A DNA stretch of 64,000 bases. It comes from Paracoccaceae bacterium (GTDB lineage: Bacteria > Pseudomonadota > Alphaproteobacteria > Rhodobacterales > Rhodobacteraceae). Made by a program: the position numbers and the translations under genes. The stretch covers positions 1 through 64,000 of the forward strand of contig CACDPP010000006.1 in assembly GCA_902554705.1 (NCBI GenBank), written 5' to 3'. Positions 8,491-18,095 of this stretch are shown here, in pieces (position 1 is the first letter of the stretch; each line of letters starts with the position of its first letter). The notes under the pieces were generated by a model. The model was not told the origin of the DNA. It worked only from the letters and a program-made list of their open reading frames with translations, and searched no databases.

Positions 8491-9864
8491 TTAAATTTTT
8501 TGACCTGAATTAATACCTAGGGATTTTAGCTTTCTGTGCAATGCACTTCTTTCCATTTCAACAAAAGTAGCTGTTTTTGAGATGTTTCCACCGAACCGGT
8601 TTATTTGTAGTAAAAGATAATTTCGTTCAAAAGCTTCTCGTGCCGCTCTTAAAGACATACTGGCTAATTCAGGTGATATTGAGTTAATACTATCGTCATT
8701 ATCTTGAAGTTTTACTTCGGGTATTATTAGCTCTTCGCTACTTATTTGGTCGGATGGGTTACCCAAAATTAAGACGCGCTCAATAATATTTTTCAATTGC
8801 CTAATATTTCCAGGCCATTTCATTCCTTGTAAAAAAGTCAGAGCTTCATCGGTAAATTCCCGATATGCTAAACCATTAATTGATGACAATTTCCCGACAA
8901 AGTATTTTGCCAAAATTGGGATATCATCGATTCTATCACTTAAATTTGGTATTTTTATTGGAACAACACTCAATCTGTGAAATAAATCTTCTCTAAAGTT
9001 TTTATCGTCTATTTTTTGCAAAAGATCAGTGTTTGTCCCACTTATAAATCTTAAATTTACATCTACCTTTTTATCACTTCCTAAACGGCTTAATCTATTA
9101 TCCACTAAAACTTTTAACAATTTACCCTGTAAATCCATAGGCAGTTCTGAAATCTCATCGAGATAAACAGTACCGCCGTCTGCCTTTTCCAAGGCTCCAA
9201 CTTGGTGTATGCCGTCATGATTTTCAAAACCAAATAAAGTTCTTTCAAGTTCTTCTTCGTCAAAAGTTGAGCAATTTATCAAAACAAAATCGCCAACTGC
9301 TTGCCTTGAATTAGAATGAATATATCTAGCGGCAGTCTCTTTACCTGAACCAGAACCACCACTGATGAGAACCCTGCTGTTCGCCTTCGAAACTTTATCT
9401 AGATCAGACATTAAATTTCGAAATATACTGCTCTCTCCTTTTAATTCAAAATCAACCATATCTTTCTGCTTGAGTATTTTATTTTCCTGTCTGAGAGACG
9501 ATGTTTCCATAGCGCGTCTAACAACGACTAAAAGTTGCTCTAAATTAAATGGCTTTTCTATAAAGTCATACGCACCTTGTTTTATAGCAGAAACGGCTAT
9601 TTCTATGTTACCATGCCCAGAAATAATCACTACTGGAACTTGAGGGTAATCAATTTTGACTTTTTTTAAAATATCTATTCCATCCATATCACTATCCTTT
9701 AGCCAAATATCTAAAATCAGCAAATCGGGTGGTGCATTAGATACTTGATTCAAACAATCGGCGGAATTACTAGAAGAGCGTGTTGAATATCCCTCATCAA
9801 TTAAAATTTCTGATATTAACTCCCGAATGTCTTTTTCATCATCAACAATTAAAATATCACTCAT
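8491..9864 (-). CDS. ntrX: Nitrogen response regulator NtrX (lacks GAFTGA)
   Basis: A 457-residue regulator. The receiver domain has phospho-acceptor Asp52 and switch Lys104 (FIEKPF). The AAA+ domain has Walker A GGSGSGKE (169-176), Walker B VYLDE (233-237) and the arginine finger in DLFHRL. A C-terminal Fis-type helix-turn-helix follows (NISKTATFVEMERSALHRKL). Between Walker A and B the family loop GAFTGA is replaced by a segment reading FGFENHDGIHQVGALEKA, so contact with sigma-54 is unlikely. NtrX with its kinase NtrY controls nitrogen, redox and envelope functions in alphaproteobacteria. ntrY is 23 bases upstream. Confidence 0.94.
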   Translation of the reverse strand: MSDILIVDDEKDIRELISEILIDEGYSTRSSSNSADCLNQVSNAPPDLLILDIWLKDSDMDGIDILKKVKIDYPQVPVVIISGHGNIEIAVSAIKQGAYDFIEKPFNLEQLLVVVRRAMETSSLRQENKILKQKDMVDFELKGESSIFRNLMSDLDKVSKANSRVLISGGSGSGKETAARYIHSNSRQAVGDFVLINCSTFDEEELERTLFGFENHDGIHQVGALEKADGGTVYLDEISELPMDLQGKLLKVLVDNRLSRLGSDKKVDVNLRFISGTNTDLLQKIDDKNFREDLFHRLSVVPIKIPNLSDRIDDIPILAKYFVGKLSSINGLAYREFTDEALTFLQGMKWPGNIRQLKNIIERVLILGNPSDQISSEELIIPEVKLQDNDDSINSISPELASMSLRAAREAFERNYLLLQINRFGGNISKTATFVEMERSALHRKLKSLGINSGQKI

Positions 9865-9887
9865 TTAATTTATACTCCTGCTCATAT

Positions 9888-12119
9888 TCATATTTTTTTT
9901 GACTTTGGCAACTCGATGGATATTAGAGCTCCAGTTATTCCACTTTCTTTTGAGGGAGTTGAGTCCTCTAACTGCAAAATGCCGCCATGCTCTTCGACAA
10001 TTTTTTTTACTATTGCTAACCCGAGACCTGTCCCTTTTTCACGTGTAGTTACGTAGGGCTCGAATAATCTCGACCGATCTTGTGGTAAACCAATCCCATT
10101 ATCTGATATTTTCAATACAACATTGTCGTTACCATCTTCCAATAAAACGTTAATTATGCCTTCTTCATCCTCGCCTTTCTGTTTTCGGGTTTCTATAGCC
10201 TCCCCGGCATTTTTCAAAATATTTGTTATGGCTTGATTGATTAATGTTGCGTCAATTGATATTTCGATTGGATAGTCATATTTCGAAAAATTTATGGAAA
10301 CATTTGGCTGACCAGCTTTCTGTAGTGAAACCACTGATGCCACTAAAGCGTTAATGTCTTCGTTTCTTCGCCTTAGCTCTGGCATCCTCGCAAACTTAGA
10401 GAACTCATCAACAATGCGACGTAAATCATCAGTTTGCCTTGTTATAACATCAACCATTTGTGTAAGTCCTTCAGAATTATCTCCAAGAAGCGGACTAAAT
10501 TTTTTTCTAATTCTTTCTGCAGATAATTGTATTGGGGTAAGTGGGTTTTTAATTTCATGAGCAATTCGTCTTGCAACATCTCCCCATGCTGCTGATCTTT
10601 GTGCTGAAACAAGCTGGGTTACATCATCAAAAGCGACAACAAAACCTTTTATTTTTCCATCCTCATTCATAGGTGTCATACGAACTAAGAAATTTTCTAA
10701 TCGACCTGACCGAACAAGTTTCATTTCAACTTGTAAATTATCTGCTCCTGAGTTTTTTAGTTGCTGAAATAAAGAATGTAATTCGGGAAAATTATCAACA
10801 AGTTTACTTTGCGTAATTTGTTTTCCTTTATTAATTAAAATATTTGCTGAATTATTGGTGAAATTCACGTTTCCATTTGGACTAAGAACAATCACCCCTG
10901 AAGTGACGGAAGAGAGTACGCTATCAAACAATTGCCGTCTCTCTTCAATTTGTTCAGTATTTTCGACCAATGTGTCACGTTGATGCTTCAGCTGTTTTGT
11001 CATTTGATTGAAATAACGGCCAAGTTGAGCAATTTCATCATCACCGACATCTTCAATAACTTGTGTGGTCAACTCGCCGGCTCCAACTCTTTTCGCAGCA
11101 GCAGCTAATCTCCCTATAGGCTTAGATAGCCGTTCAGCAAACCAAAGAGCAAACAAGACAGAAGAAACAATAAGCAAAAGGGCTAGAGCAAAATAAAGTA
11201 CTGCAAAATTTAGAAGGTAGGCAGTTCTATCATTTTCCATCTGTTGATACAAAACTGCCGTCTTTTGTGTTTCATCTAGTAGATTAAATAAAGTTCCATC
11301 GACTTCTCTTGTCACATATAAATATCGATCACCAAACCCATTTAGATAAACCAAAGCTCTTAGTTCATTATTGTGAAAATCATCAATTAAAACAACATCT
11401 CGAATAGATTCTTTTATTTTTTGATCACTAGGTTTTTCAAAATCAAAAAGATAAGATCGTTCTCCTCGAAACTCTATATTACCGGATCCATTTATAATAA
11501 ACGCTTCCTTTAAACCTCGCTGTAACTGTATCTGTCGCAAGGCTAGTTCATTTCTCAACTCATCGCCTTCAATAAAATTTCTATTTTTTCGAAACTTTTG
11601 CAAATCCTCTGCTAACGAGAGCGTATCCTCAACTAAAGCATTTTGCTGTTCGTTAGCATAAGAACGAGCTGCAGATAAAGACGTGCCCACGACACTCTGA
11701 ACTCGTTCTGAAAACCAAGCTTCTAAACCCAAGTTTATCGAAACGGTAGCAAAAATAGCAACTGTTATTGTCGGCAACAGCGACATAGTCGTAAATACAC
11801 CAGCAAGCCTAAAATGAAGTTTTGAGCCTGCTAGCCTAGACCTGCGCTGAGACAGAACAAATAAAATTCTGACCAATACAATGCTAATAATTAATAGGAC
11901 ATAAACTAAATCAAATAAAAGAAAAAAGCGTAACCAGGTTGACTGTCCCGCTACATTAAACGGCCCTAAAAAAAGGTAAGTAGCGACTGCTAATATTGGT
12001 CCTAATAATATTAATATTATATTTATAGATGATTGAAAAGGTTTCAAACTCGCATAATTCAAAAGCCATTTAGAAAAAGACTTTTTTCTACTTGCAGTTA
12101 TAGAAAACCCCTTGAACAT
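9888..12119 (-). CDS. ntrY: Nitrogen sensor histidine kinase NtrY
   Basis: A 743-residue membrane kinase. Hydrophobic segments lie near 33-53, 65-90, 107-130 and 302-327, enclosing a periplasmic sensor region at about 131-300. Then come HAMP (about 328-380), PAS (about 395-505) and HisKA with phospho-acceptor His521 in RRIAHEIKNPLTP. The HATPase ends the protein (N box NQAITNILKNAGEAIE, then DNGIGLP and KGTGLGLAIV). This is the full canonical NtrY architecture. It partners NtrX, encoded immediately downstream. The 81-base gap from ntrC may hold a secondary promoter. Confidence 0.95.
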   Translation of the reverse strand: MFKGFSITASRKKSFSKWLLNYASLKPFQSSINIILILLGPILAVATYLFLGPFNVAGQSTWLRFFLLFDLVYVLLIISIVLVRILFVLSQRRSRLAGSKLHFRLAGVFTTMSLLPTITVAIFATVSINLGLEAWFSERVQSVVGTSLSAARSYANEQQNALVEDTLSLAEDLQKFRKNRNFIEGDELRNELALRQIQLQRGLKEAFIINGSGNIEFRGERSYLFDFEKPSDQKIKESIRDVVLIDDFHNNELRALVYLNGFGDRYLYVTREVDGTLFNLLDETQKTAVLYQQMENDRTAYLLNFAVLYFALALLLIVSSVLFALWFAERLSKPIGRLAAAAKRVGAGELTTQVIEDVGDDEIAQLGRYFNQMTKQLKHQRDTLVENTEQIEERRQLFDSVLSSVTSGVIVLSPNGNVNFTNNSANILINKGKQITQSKLVDNFPELHSLFQQLKNSGADNLQVEMKLVRSGRLENFLVRMTPMNEDGKIKGFVVAFDDVTQLVSAQRSAAWGDVARRIAHEIKNPLTPIQLSAERIRKKFSPLLGDNSEGLTQMVDVITRQTDDLRRIVDEFSKFARMPELRRRNEDINALVASVVSLQKAGQPNVSINFSKYDYPIEISIDATLINQAITNILKNAGEAIETRKQKGEDEEGIINVLLEDGNDNVVLKISDNGIGLPQDRSRLFEPYVTTREKGTGLGLAIVKKIVEEHGGILQLEDSTPSKESGITGALISIELPKSKKI

Positions 12120-12200
12120 ATTTCTAATCCAACGTGTGTTGCAATTTTACATCACCACTCAACAACTTCACTAGTATTTGTCAAGAGATATGTTGCCTAT

Positions 12201-13586
12201 TTACATCAATTTACGACGCCTGGAGACTTTTATATCGAGTTCATTAATTTTTTTCCGCAAAGTATTTCGATTAATTCCCAACAAATCAGAACACTTTGCC
12301 TGATTGCCGCCTGTTGCTTCTAGCGCTACACCTATTAAGGGAATCTCTAGCTCCTTTAAAATACGATTATATAACCCAACAGGTGGCAAAATATTTCCAT
12401 GCAAATCAAAATACCTCCGAAGGTGCCTCTCTATATCACTAGACAGTTTTTCTGTTCCGCCTTGTACAAAAGTTCCTTCCATTTCCGGTTGATTTTCGAG
12501 AGACTGCTCGACCTCAGCAAGAGAAATCTCAAGCTCTCTAGCGGTTAAACATAATCGTTTTACCACATTTTGTAATTGCCTTACGTTGCCAGGCCAACTG
12601 TAACCATGAAATAAATCTTTTGCCTTTTTTTCCAAATGCCTTTTTGGTCCACCGTCTTTTTCAAACATATTGAGAAAATGATCCGTTAAAATGGATATAT
12701 CATCAACGCATTCTCTTAAACTTGGCAATTCAATCGTTGCCCCTCCTAATCTATAAAATAAGTCTTTTCTAATCATACCGTTATCTACAGCGTCCATCAT
12801 ACTTCCTTGTATTGTTGCTATAAATCTTGGTGAATACTCACCTGGATTATCAATCATTTGGACCAATCTCGCTTGGGTCTCCAATGAAAAATCAGAAATT
12901 TCCTCTATTACAAGCGACCCTCCCTTTGCTTTGGCCAGAGCCTTTGCAGGTCCGTCAAGTTCAACCAAATCTGTACAAGAAATCGAAAAAAACGGTGAAT
13001 TTCGTCTATCAGAAAAACTATGCAGAACTTTTGCGATCAAACTCTTTCCAGTACCGGATTCACCAGAAACCAGAACAGGTAAGTCTGCATTCATAAGCCG
13101 AGCTACCAATCTGTAAACACCTTGCATTGGAACTGATTTACCAACAATCGGTAACCCAGTTTCAGAATTAGAATTAGAGTTAGAATCGTAATCATTCTTT
13201 TTATTTGTGTGATAGGTGATTTTTTTTTGCTCAAGCGCTTTTGCTACTCTTTTCATTAAATCAGGAAGGTCAAAAGGTTTTGGTAAATAATCAAAAGCCT
13301 TTGCATCAGCTGCTTGGATCGCCGTCATGATTGTATTTTGGGCAGAAATGACTATCACCGGTAAACCTGGCCGATCAGAAGCAATCTTTGGTAGCATTTC
13401 TAAACCGTTACCATCTGGCATCATTACATCAGTAATAATTGTGTCTCCCTTTCCTTCTGCGACCCATCTCATTAAGGTAGTAAGACTTGAAGTTGCATGA
13501 ACTCTGCAACCCGCTCTATTCAAAGCTTGCGTCAAAACGGTTCTTATTGTTCGATCATCATCTGCAACCAGTACTGTACCATCCAT
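12201..13586 (-). CDS. ntrC: Nitrogen regulator NtrC, variant without GAFTGA loop
   Basis: A 461-residue regulator. The receiver carries Asp53 ([10 protein letters not shown]) and Lys103. A linker rich in alternating Ser-Asn (about 135-141) leads to the AAA+ domain with Walker A GESGTGKS (175-182) and the arginine finger at DLFYRL. A Fis-type HTH ends the protein ([19 protein letters not shown]). The stretch between Walker A and B is shortened and has no GAFTGA, and Walker B reads LVIEE with Glu where Asp is usual. R. capsulatus NtrC also lacks the loop and activates the sigma-70 holoenzyme. The gene abuts ntrB with no gap. Confidence 0.94.
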   Translation of the reverse strand: MDGTVLVADDDRTIRTVLTQALNRAGCRVHATSSLTTLMRWVAEGKGDTIITDVMMPDGNGLEMLPKIASDRPGLPVIVISAQNTIMTAIQAADAKAFDYLPKPFDLPDLMKRVAKALEQKKITYHTNKKNDYDSNSNSNSETGLPIVGKSVPMQGVYRLVARLMNADLPVLVSGESGTGKSLIAKVLHSFSDRRNSPFFSISCTDLVELDGPAKALAKAKGGSLVIEEISDFSLETQARLVQMIDNPGEYSPRFIATIQGSMMDAVDNGMIRKDLFYRLGGATIELPSLRECVDDISILTDHFLNMFEKDGGPKRHLEKKAKDLFHGYSWPGNVRQLQNVVKRLCLTARELEISLAEVEQSLENQPEMEGTFVQGGTEKLSSDIERHLRRYFDLHGNILPPVGLYNRILKELEIPLIGVALEATGGNQAKCSDLLGINRNTLRKKINELDIKVSRRRKLM

Positions 13587-14678
13587 TTAAGAAACCTCAC
13601 CTGTAAGAGAATTATTTTTAACATTGATTGTAGCTAAAGAAATCGTAAAAACTGTATTTCCTGGAACACTATCAACAGAAATCCAACCGTCATGATCTGA
13701 AATTATTTTACTAGCTAAAGCTAATCCTAGTCCGGTTCCGTTTTCCCTGCCCGATACGAAAGGATCAAATACTTCATCCTTTATATCCCGAGGCAAACCT
13801 GGGCCATTATCGCAAATTTGGATCTGCAATGGTAAGGCCTGACCAGTTCCGTCAGAGCGACGTAATCGAAAAGAGTGATCAAATGAGGTTTTAAGTTTTA
13901 TTTTTCCACTATTTTGACATGCTTCAGAGGCATTTTTGATCAAATTTAAAACTACTTGCAGAAGTTGATCTGAGTCTGCTTTAGCGGCGGGCAGTGATGG
14001 ATCATATTCCTCTTCAAATCTAATATGAGCGCCAAATCCCAGCTGGGCAGATCTTTTAGCCCTGTCAAGTATATCGTGGATATTCACAGCTGTTATTTCC
14101 GGTTTACGAGAATTGCCAAACTCTTCGACCTGCTCAAGTAAATTTACAATTCTTCTCGTTTCCTCAACAATTAAATCTGTCAACTCCAGATCTTTAGTCT
14201 CCAAGCTCATCGATAATAGTTGAGCAGCTCCAGAAATACCTGCGAGTGGATTTTTAATTTCATGAGCCAACATTTCAGCCATACCAATCGCAGATTTCGC
14301 AGCAGATTTCACCGAATTAGTTTGATTTACTCTTCCAGCCAGTTCTCTTGGCGCAATTAATATGATAACATGACCGGGACTTTGTACAACTGGAGCAAAC
14401 GTTAAGTTACACTGAAGCTGCGACTTTCCAAAAGAGCCAACCTCAACATCATTTACAAAAAGTGGTGTTGAAAACTCTTTCGCGCGAGCGAAGCTTTCCT
14501 CTAAGGGAGCACCAACCACTAATTGTTCCCAAATAGATTTTCCACATAAAGATTTGCCTGAAGTATTAAAAAAACCCTCCGCGGCGGGGTTAGCCTCAGT
14601 TATGATATCTTCTGGATTTATGAGCAGTGCTGGAACCGGTAGGGAAGACCAAACAAAATCTATGGGCGCTTTCATCAT
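13587..14678 (-). CDS. ntrB: Nitrogen regulation histidine kinase NtrB
   Basis: A 363-residue soluble kinase/phosphatase for NtrC. An N-terminal PAS domain (about 8-110) precedes HisKA, with His139 in MLAHEIKNPLAG. The HATPase domain has an N box near QVVLNLIKNASEACQ, then DNGPGLP and NGTGLGLALASKI. In enteric bacteria NtrB is switched by the PII protein. No glnB or glnK lies in this window. It overlaps the dusB stop by four bases (ATGA) and abuts ntrC, so dusB-ntrB-ntrC is one transcription unit. Confidence 0.95.
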   Translation of the reverse strand: MMKAPIDFVWSSLPVPALLINPEDIITEANPAAEGFFNTSGKSLCGKSIWEQLVVGAPLEESFARAKEFSTPLFVNDVEVGSFGKSQLQCNLTFAPVVQSPGHVIILIAPRELAGRVNQTNSVKSAAKSAIGMAEMLAHEIKNPLAGISGAAQLLSMSLETKDLELTDLIVEETRRIVNLLEQVEEFGNSRKPEITAVNIHDILDRAKRSAQLGFGAHIRFEEEYDPSLPAAKADSDQLLQVVLNLIKNASEACQNSGKIKLKTSFDHSFRLRRSDGTGQALPLQIQICDNGPGLPRDIKDEVFDPFVSGRENGTGLGLALASKIISDHDGWISVDSVPGNTVFTISLATINVKNNSLTGEVS

Positions 14679-15652
14679 GCAACCTCTCTATGGTCAAATA
14701 CATTTTTCAATTTCCACAATACTTTATTTGGGGAGTTTTCAGTTAATATGTATTGACGAACTTCGCTCATTACATTGCCATAATCCATATACCAACCCAA
14801 ATGTTTCCTAGCTACTTTGACGCCTAATTCATTGCCATAAAAACTAATTATCTCTTCATAATGCCTTATGATTAGTTCAGTTAATGATGCAAAATTTGAC
14901 AAATTATATTTTTGATACCCCCATAAATCAGCTGCTATCTCGTTCAGTAACCAAGGCTTACCCCTTATAGCTCTACCAACCATTAAACCATCAGCTGCAG
15001 ACTCTTTTAATGCCGCCCTAGCCGAGTTTGCATCCGAAATATCACCATTTACAATCACTGGTATTGAAACGCTTTCTTTAATACGCCGCACAAGATTCCA
15101 CCGGGCATAACCCTTGTAAAACTGACAACGAGTTCTAGCATGAATAGTAATTAGTTTGATGCCTAACTGCTCAGCCAACTTGGCTAAACTTGCTGCATTA
15201 AAATCATTATCATCCCAACCCAAACGAGTTTTGAGGGTAACGGGAACCGATACAGAATTTACTACGGCCTCTATCAAATTAGCAGCCAAATCCAAATCCT
15301 TTAACAAAGCCGATCCGGCATAGCCATTAACAACTTTTTTTGCGGGGCAACCCATATTTATATCAATTATTTGAGCACCTAGATCTTCAACCAACTTTGC
15401 CGTTTCAGAGATAGAGTAAGGATCTCTTCCCGAAATTTGAACTGAAGTGTTGCCTGTATCTACTCCTAATTCAGCTTTTTGCCTTACACCTGGCCTACCA
15501 TTCAATAGTTCCTGGCTCTCAACCATTTCAGAAACAAAATGACCAGTTTTGAAACGCGAAACCACATGCCGGAATGGCAAATCGGTAATTCCAGCCATTG
15601 GTGCCAGAAAAATCGGAGGATTTACTTCGAATTGTCCAATTGAGAGTGTCAT
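14675..15652 (-). CDS. dusB: tRNA-dihydrouridine synthase DusB (NifR3)
   Basis: An FMN enzyme that reduces uridine in the tRNA D-loop. It has a TIM barrel with PPIFLAPMAGITDLPFR at the N-terminus and the catalytic cysteine in INMGCPAKKVVNGYAGSALL. I chose the ATG at 15652 (325 residues) because it aligns with the usual family start. A TTG nine codons upstream (15679, 334 residues) is also open and cannot be excluded, since neither start has a strong ribosome site. As nifR3 this gene heads the ntrBC operon in many alphaproteobacteria, as here, and the promoter should lie in the 15653-15812 divergent region. Confidence 0.9.
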   Translation of the reverse strand: MTLSIGQFEVNPPIFLAPMAGITDLPFRHVVSRFKTGHFVSEMVESQELLNGRPGVRQKAELGVDTGNTSVQISGRDPYSISETAKLVEDLGAQIIDINMGCPAKKVVNGYAGSALLKDLDLAANLIEAVVNSVSVPVTLKTRLGWDDNDFNAASLAKLAEQLGIKLITIHARTRCQFYKGYARWNLVRRIKESVSIPVIVNGDISDANSARAALKESAADGLMVGRAIRGKPWLLNEIAADLWGYQKYNLSNFASLTELIIRHYEEIISFYGNELGVKVARKHLGWYMDYGNVMSEVRQYILTENSPNKVLWKLKNVFDHREVA

Positions 15653-15812
15653 AATATTAGTTTTGATTAATTTATCCAAAATTCCAAGCCAAGAAAATGA
15701 ATATATGCATATTTTTTGCTCGTTTAAAAAAAATTGCCTACTTTTTAAGCAAATCTTTCTATGGATTGCGAGTCAGTTATAAAAAATTTAAAAGTCGTAA
15801 TGTGGAGGTTTA

Positions 15813-16472
15813 ATGACAACAGTTGCCATTATAGTTTCCGCCGGCAAAGGAAATAGAGCAGGTGGTAAAGTGCCAAAGCAATGGCGCAAAATAGCTGGGA
15901 AACTCGTGGTTGATTGGTCTATTGATGCCTTCAAAAACCATAGTTTAGTTGACTTCGTTATTGTTGTTTTACCCCCAAATCATACTCTCCATAGAGAGGA
16001 TGTGATGACTTGCGTCGGTGGAAAGTCTAGGTCACTTTCAGTATATAACGGTTTAATAGCTGCAAAGATTCTTTCACCAGACAAAGTCCTTATACACGAC
16101 GTTGCCAGACCAGCAGTTTCAGAAAATATCATTACAGATATAATTTCATCGATTAACGAAGAAACCGGTGCCGCTCCTGGGTTACCGATTACTGATGCAC
16201 TCTGGAAAATATCAGACGGAGAAGTGGAAAAAACCCTTGATAGGGATTTTGTATTTAGAGCACAGACCCCTCAAGGCTTTCCCTACTCTAAGATACTTGA
16301 TGCCCATAAGCATCGTTCTAGTGAAAGGGCCTTTGATGATGTTGAATTAGCGAAAAAATCTGGATTGAAGGTAATGCTTAAAACTGGCCATAAAGATAAT
16401 ATGAAAATAACGACGCCAGAGGACTTTTCAAAAATGTCTAGAATCTTGGTCAAAAAATTGGATATAAAATGA
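15813..16472 (+). CDS. ispD: 2-C-methyl-D-erythritol 4-phosphate cytidylyltransferase
   Basis: A 219-residue enzyme of the MEP isoprenoid pathway that couples CTP to methylerythritol phosphate. The nucleotide-binding start SAGKGNRAGGKVPKQW and the motif HDVARP are clear. A strong GGAGG ribosome site precedes the ATG. ispF follows after 20 bases. Some alphaproteobacteria fuse these two as IspDF; here they are separate genes in tandem. The gene is divergent from dusB. Confidence 0.94.
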   Translation: MTTVAIIVSAGKGNRAGGKVPKQWRKIAGKLVVDWSIDAFKNHSLVDFVIVVLPPNHTLHREDVMTCVGGKSRSLSVYNGLIAAKILSPDKVLIHDVARPAVSENIITDIISSINEETGAAPGLPITDALWKISDGEVEKTLDRDFVFRAQTPQGFPYSKILDAHKHRSSERAFDDVELAKKSGLKVMLKTGHKDNMKITTPEDFSKMSRILVKKLDIK

Positions 16473-16492
16473 TAGAGAAAGTTTTGAATTAA

Positions 16493-16978
16493 ATGATCGA
16501 TGTTAGGTTAGGTAATGGATTTGACGTTCATGCTTTTACTGAAGGAAGTGAATTAACCCTTTGTGGCATTAAAATACCTTTCTCAAAAAAACTATTAGGG
16601 CATTCTGATGCTGATGTTGGATTACATGCCATCACTGATGCTATATATGGTGCGATTGCAGCCGGTGACATTGGCACACATTTTCCCCCTAATGATCCTA
16701 CATGGAAAGATACTTCAAGTGATATATTTCTCAAGCATGCAGTTCAACTTGTAGATAAATTGGGCTATCAGATCAATAACGTTGATTGCACCATTATATG
16801 TGAACAACCAAAAATTGGACCATTATCTGACAAAATGAAGACCTCAATCTCTAAAATTATGGAGCTAGATAAAAATCGCGTCAGCGTAAAGGCCACTACA
16901 TCTGAAAAGTTGGGTTTCACTGGCAGAGAAGAAGGAATAGCTGCACTTGCCACTGCCTCGGTAAGTAAAGTTGAGTAA
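16493..16978 (+). CDS. ispF: 2-C-methyl-D-erythritol 2,4-cyclodiphosphate synthase
   Basis: A 161-residue trimeric zinc enzyme of the MEP pathway. Metal and substrate motifs are GNGFDVHAF at 8-16, [19 protein letters not shown] around 35-53 and DIGTHFPP near 59-66. [17 protein letters not shown] near the C-terminus is the conserved nucleotide loop. It acts two steps after IspD, encoded immediately upstream. The stop overlaps the following pgpA reading frame by eight bases, suggesting translational coupling. Confidence 0.95.
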   Translation: MIDVRLGNGFDVHAFTEGSELTLCGIKIPFSKKLLGHSDADVGLHAITDAIYGAIAAGDIGTHFPPNDPTWKDTSSDIFLKHAVQLVDKLGYQINNVDCTIICEQPKIGPLSDKMKTSISKIMELDKNRVSVKATTSEKLGFTGREEGIAALATASVSKVE

Positions 16979-17447
16979 GTTCATTGCTACATTCTTTTAT
17001 GTTGGATTTTTGCGCCCTGCCCCCGGCACATGGGGTTCAATAGCTGGAATTATCTCAGCCTATATTTTTCTTCAACTTACAAATTTTATCACCTTTTGCT
17101 TTCTTTTGATATTTTTTATTTTGATAGGATTTTGGGCAACAAAAAAATTTATTGAACAAAATCCAGAGAAGTCTGACCCCTCAGAAGTGGTCATTGATGA
17201 GGTGATTGGTCAATGGATTGCAATTCTTCCAATAGGATACATTTTTCAACTCGAACAGACTAACACCGAGAACCTATGGATTTTTTGGCTTTGGGCTTTT
17301 GTCAGTTTTCGTTTTTTTGATATTGTAAAACTAGGTCTGGTTGGCTGGGCTGACAAATTAGGCGGAGCTTTAGGAGTTATTTTGGATGATATTTTAGCCG
17401 GCGTTGCATCTGCGATTACATTAACAACTTTACTAATATTAACATGA
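16971..17447 (+). CDS. pgpA: Phosphatidylglycerophosphatase A
   Basis: A 158-residue inner-membrane phosphatase that makes phosphatidylglycerol from its phosphate precursor. Conserved features are PAPGTWGS near 17-24, the acidic motif VIDEVIGQW near 72-80, and [17 protein letters not shown] near the C-terminus. Several hydrophobic segments are present. The start is a TTG inside the 3' end of ispF, which gives an eight-base overlap; no better ATG exists ahead of the conserved N-terminal motif. The stop overlaps the next gene by four bases (ATGA). Confidence 0.9.
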   Translation: MSKFIATFFYVGFLRPAPGTWGSIAGIISAYIFLQLTNFITFCFLLIFFILIGFWATKKFIEQNPEKSDPSEVVIDEVIGQWIAILPIGYIFQLEQTNTENLWIFWLWAFVSFRFFDIVKLGLVGWADKLGGALGVILDDILAGVASAITLTTLLILT

Positions 17448-17938
17448 GACAAAGCATTTGTCAGATCACAAAAGAGATTTTTGAGGTAGCTAGTCTAAAA
17501 AAAATTGTTATCGCGAGCGCAGAAAGTTGTACTGGCGGAATGCTATCTAGTGCGATCACAGACATTCCGGGCTCCTCCGCAATATTCGAATGTGGATTTG
17601 TTACTTATTCGAATATTTCAAAAATGAAACTTTTGAATGTCAATCAAATTACTTTAGAGTCGTTTGGTGCTGTTTCAGAGGAGGTAGCTGCTGAAATGGC
17701 TATCGGGGCTCTTAAAAATTCTAAAGCTAATATAGCAATTTCAGTAACTGGAATAGCCGGCCCTGGTGGCTCAGATACAAAACCAGAAGGAATGGTTTGT
17801 TTTTCAGTGGCTTTCGAAAAAGACATAAAGTTAACTAAAACAAAACAATTTGGGCCTTTAGGTCGGAACCTTGTAAGAGAAAAAGCGACAATATATGGGC
17901 TGAATCTTCTGAAAAGTGTCTTAAGCAAAAGACCTTAA
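17444..17938 (+). CDS. pncC: CinA-family nicotinamide-nucleotide amidohydrolase
   Basis: A 164-residue stand-alone CinA C-terminal domain. Motifs are ESCTGGMLSSAIT near 27-39, GAVSEEVAAEMA near 71-82 and GIAGPGGSDTKPEGMVCF near 104-121. Members deamidate NMN to nicotinate mononucleotide to recycle pyridine nucleotides. It has an ATGA overlap with pgpA, making ispD-ispF-pgpA-pncC one tightly packed unit. The same pgpA-cinA order is common in proteobacteria. Confidence 0.92.
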   Translation: MRQSICQITKEIFEVASLKKIVIASAESCTGGMLSSAITDIPGSSAIFECGFVTYSNISKMKLLNVNQITLESFGAVSEEVAAEMAIGALKNSKANIAISVTGIAGPGGSDTKPEGMVCFSVAFEKDIKLTKTKQFGPLGRNLVREKATIYGLNLLKSVLSKRP

Positions 17939-17975
17939 AGTGTTTTAAAATTAATCAATCAACTATTTTTTCGCT

Positions 17976-17995
17976 TATTTTTTAATCAAAAAATA
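17976..17995. repeat. AT-only inverted repeat between pncC and amtB
   Basis: Arms TATTTTTT and AAAAAATA (8 bp) flank a four-base loop, followed by more A residues. A second short dyad GTTGT-TT-ACAAC lies at 18017-18028. Neither has the G+C stem plus U-tract of a good terminator. They may be part of the pncC 3' end or of amtB control. No GG-N10-GC sigma-54 element was found ahead of amtB. Confidence 0.3.
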
Positions 17996-18095
17996 AAAAA
18001 GGTAATGGTATCAGTAGTTGTTTACAACCTTATTCTTTGTTTTGTCGGAAAACTACGTTTTCAGCGACCTCAGACTGAGACAATAAGGATATAAT

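Noticed and set aside
17939-18095. Sigma-54 promoter for amtB
   Set aside because: No GG-N10-GC pair fitting TGGCAC-N5-TTGCA was found on reading the stretch.
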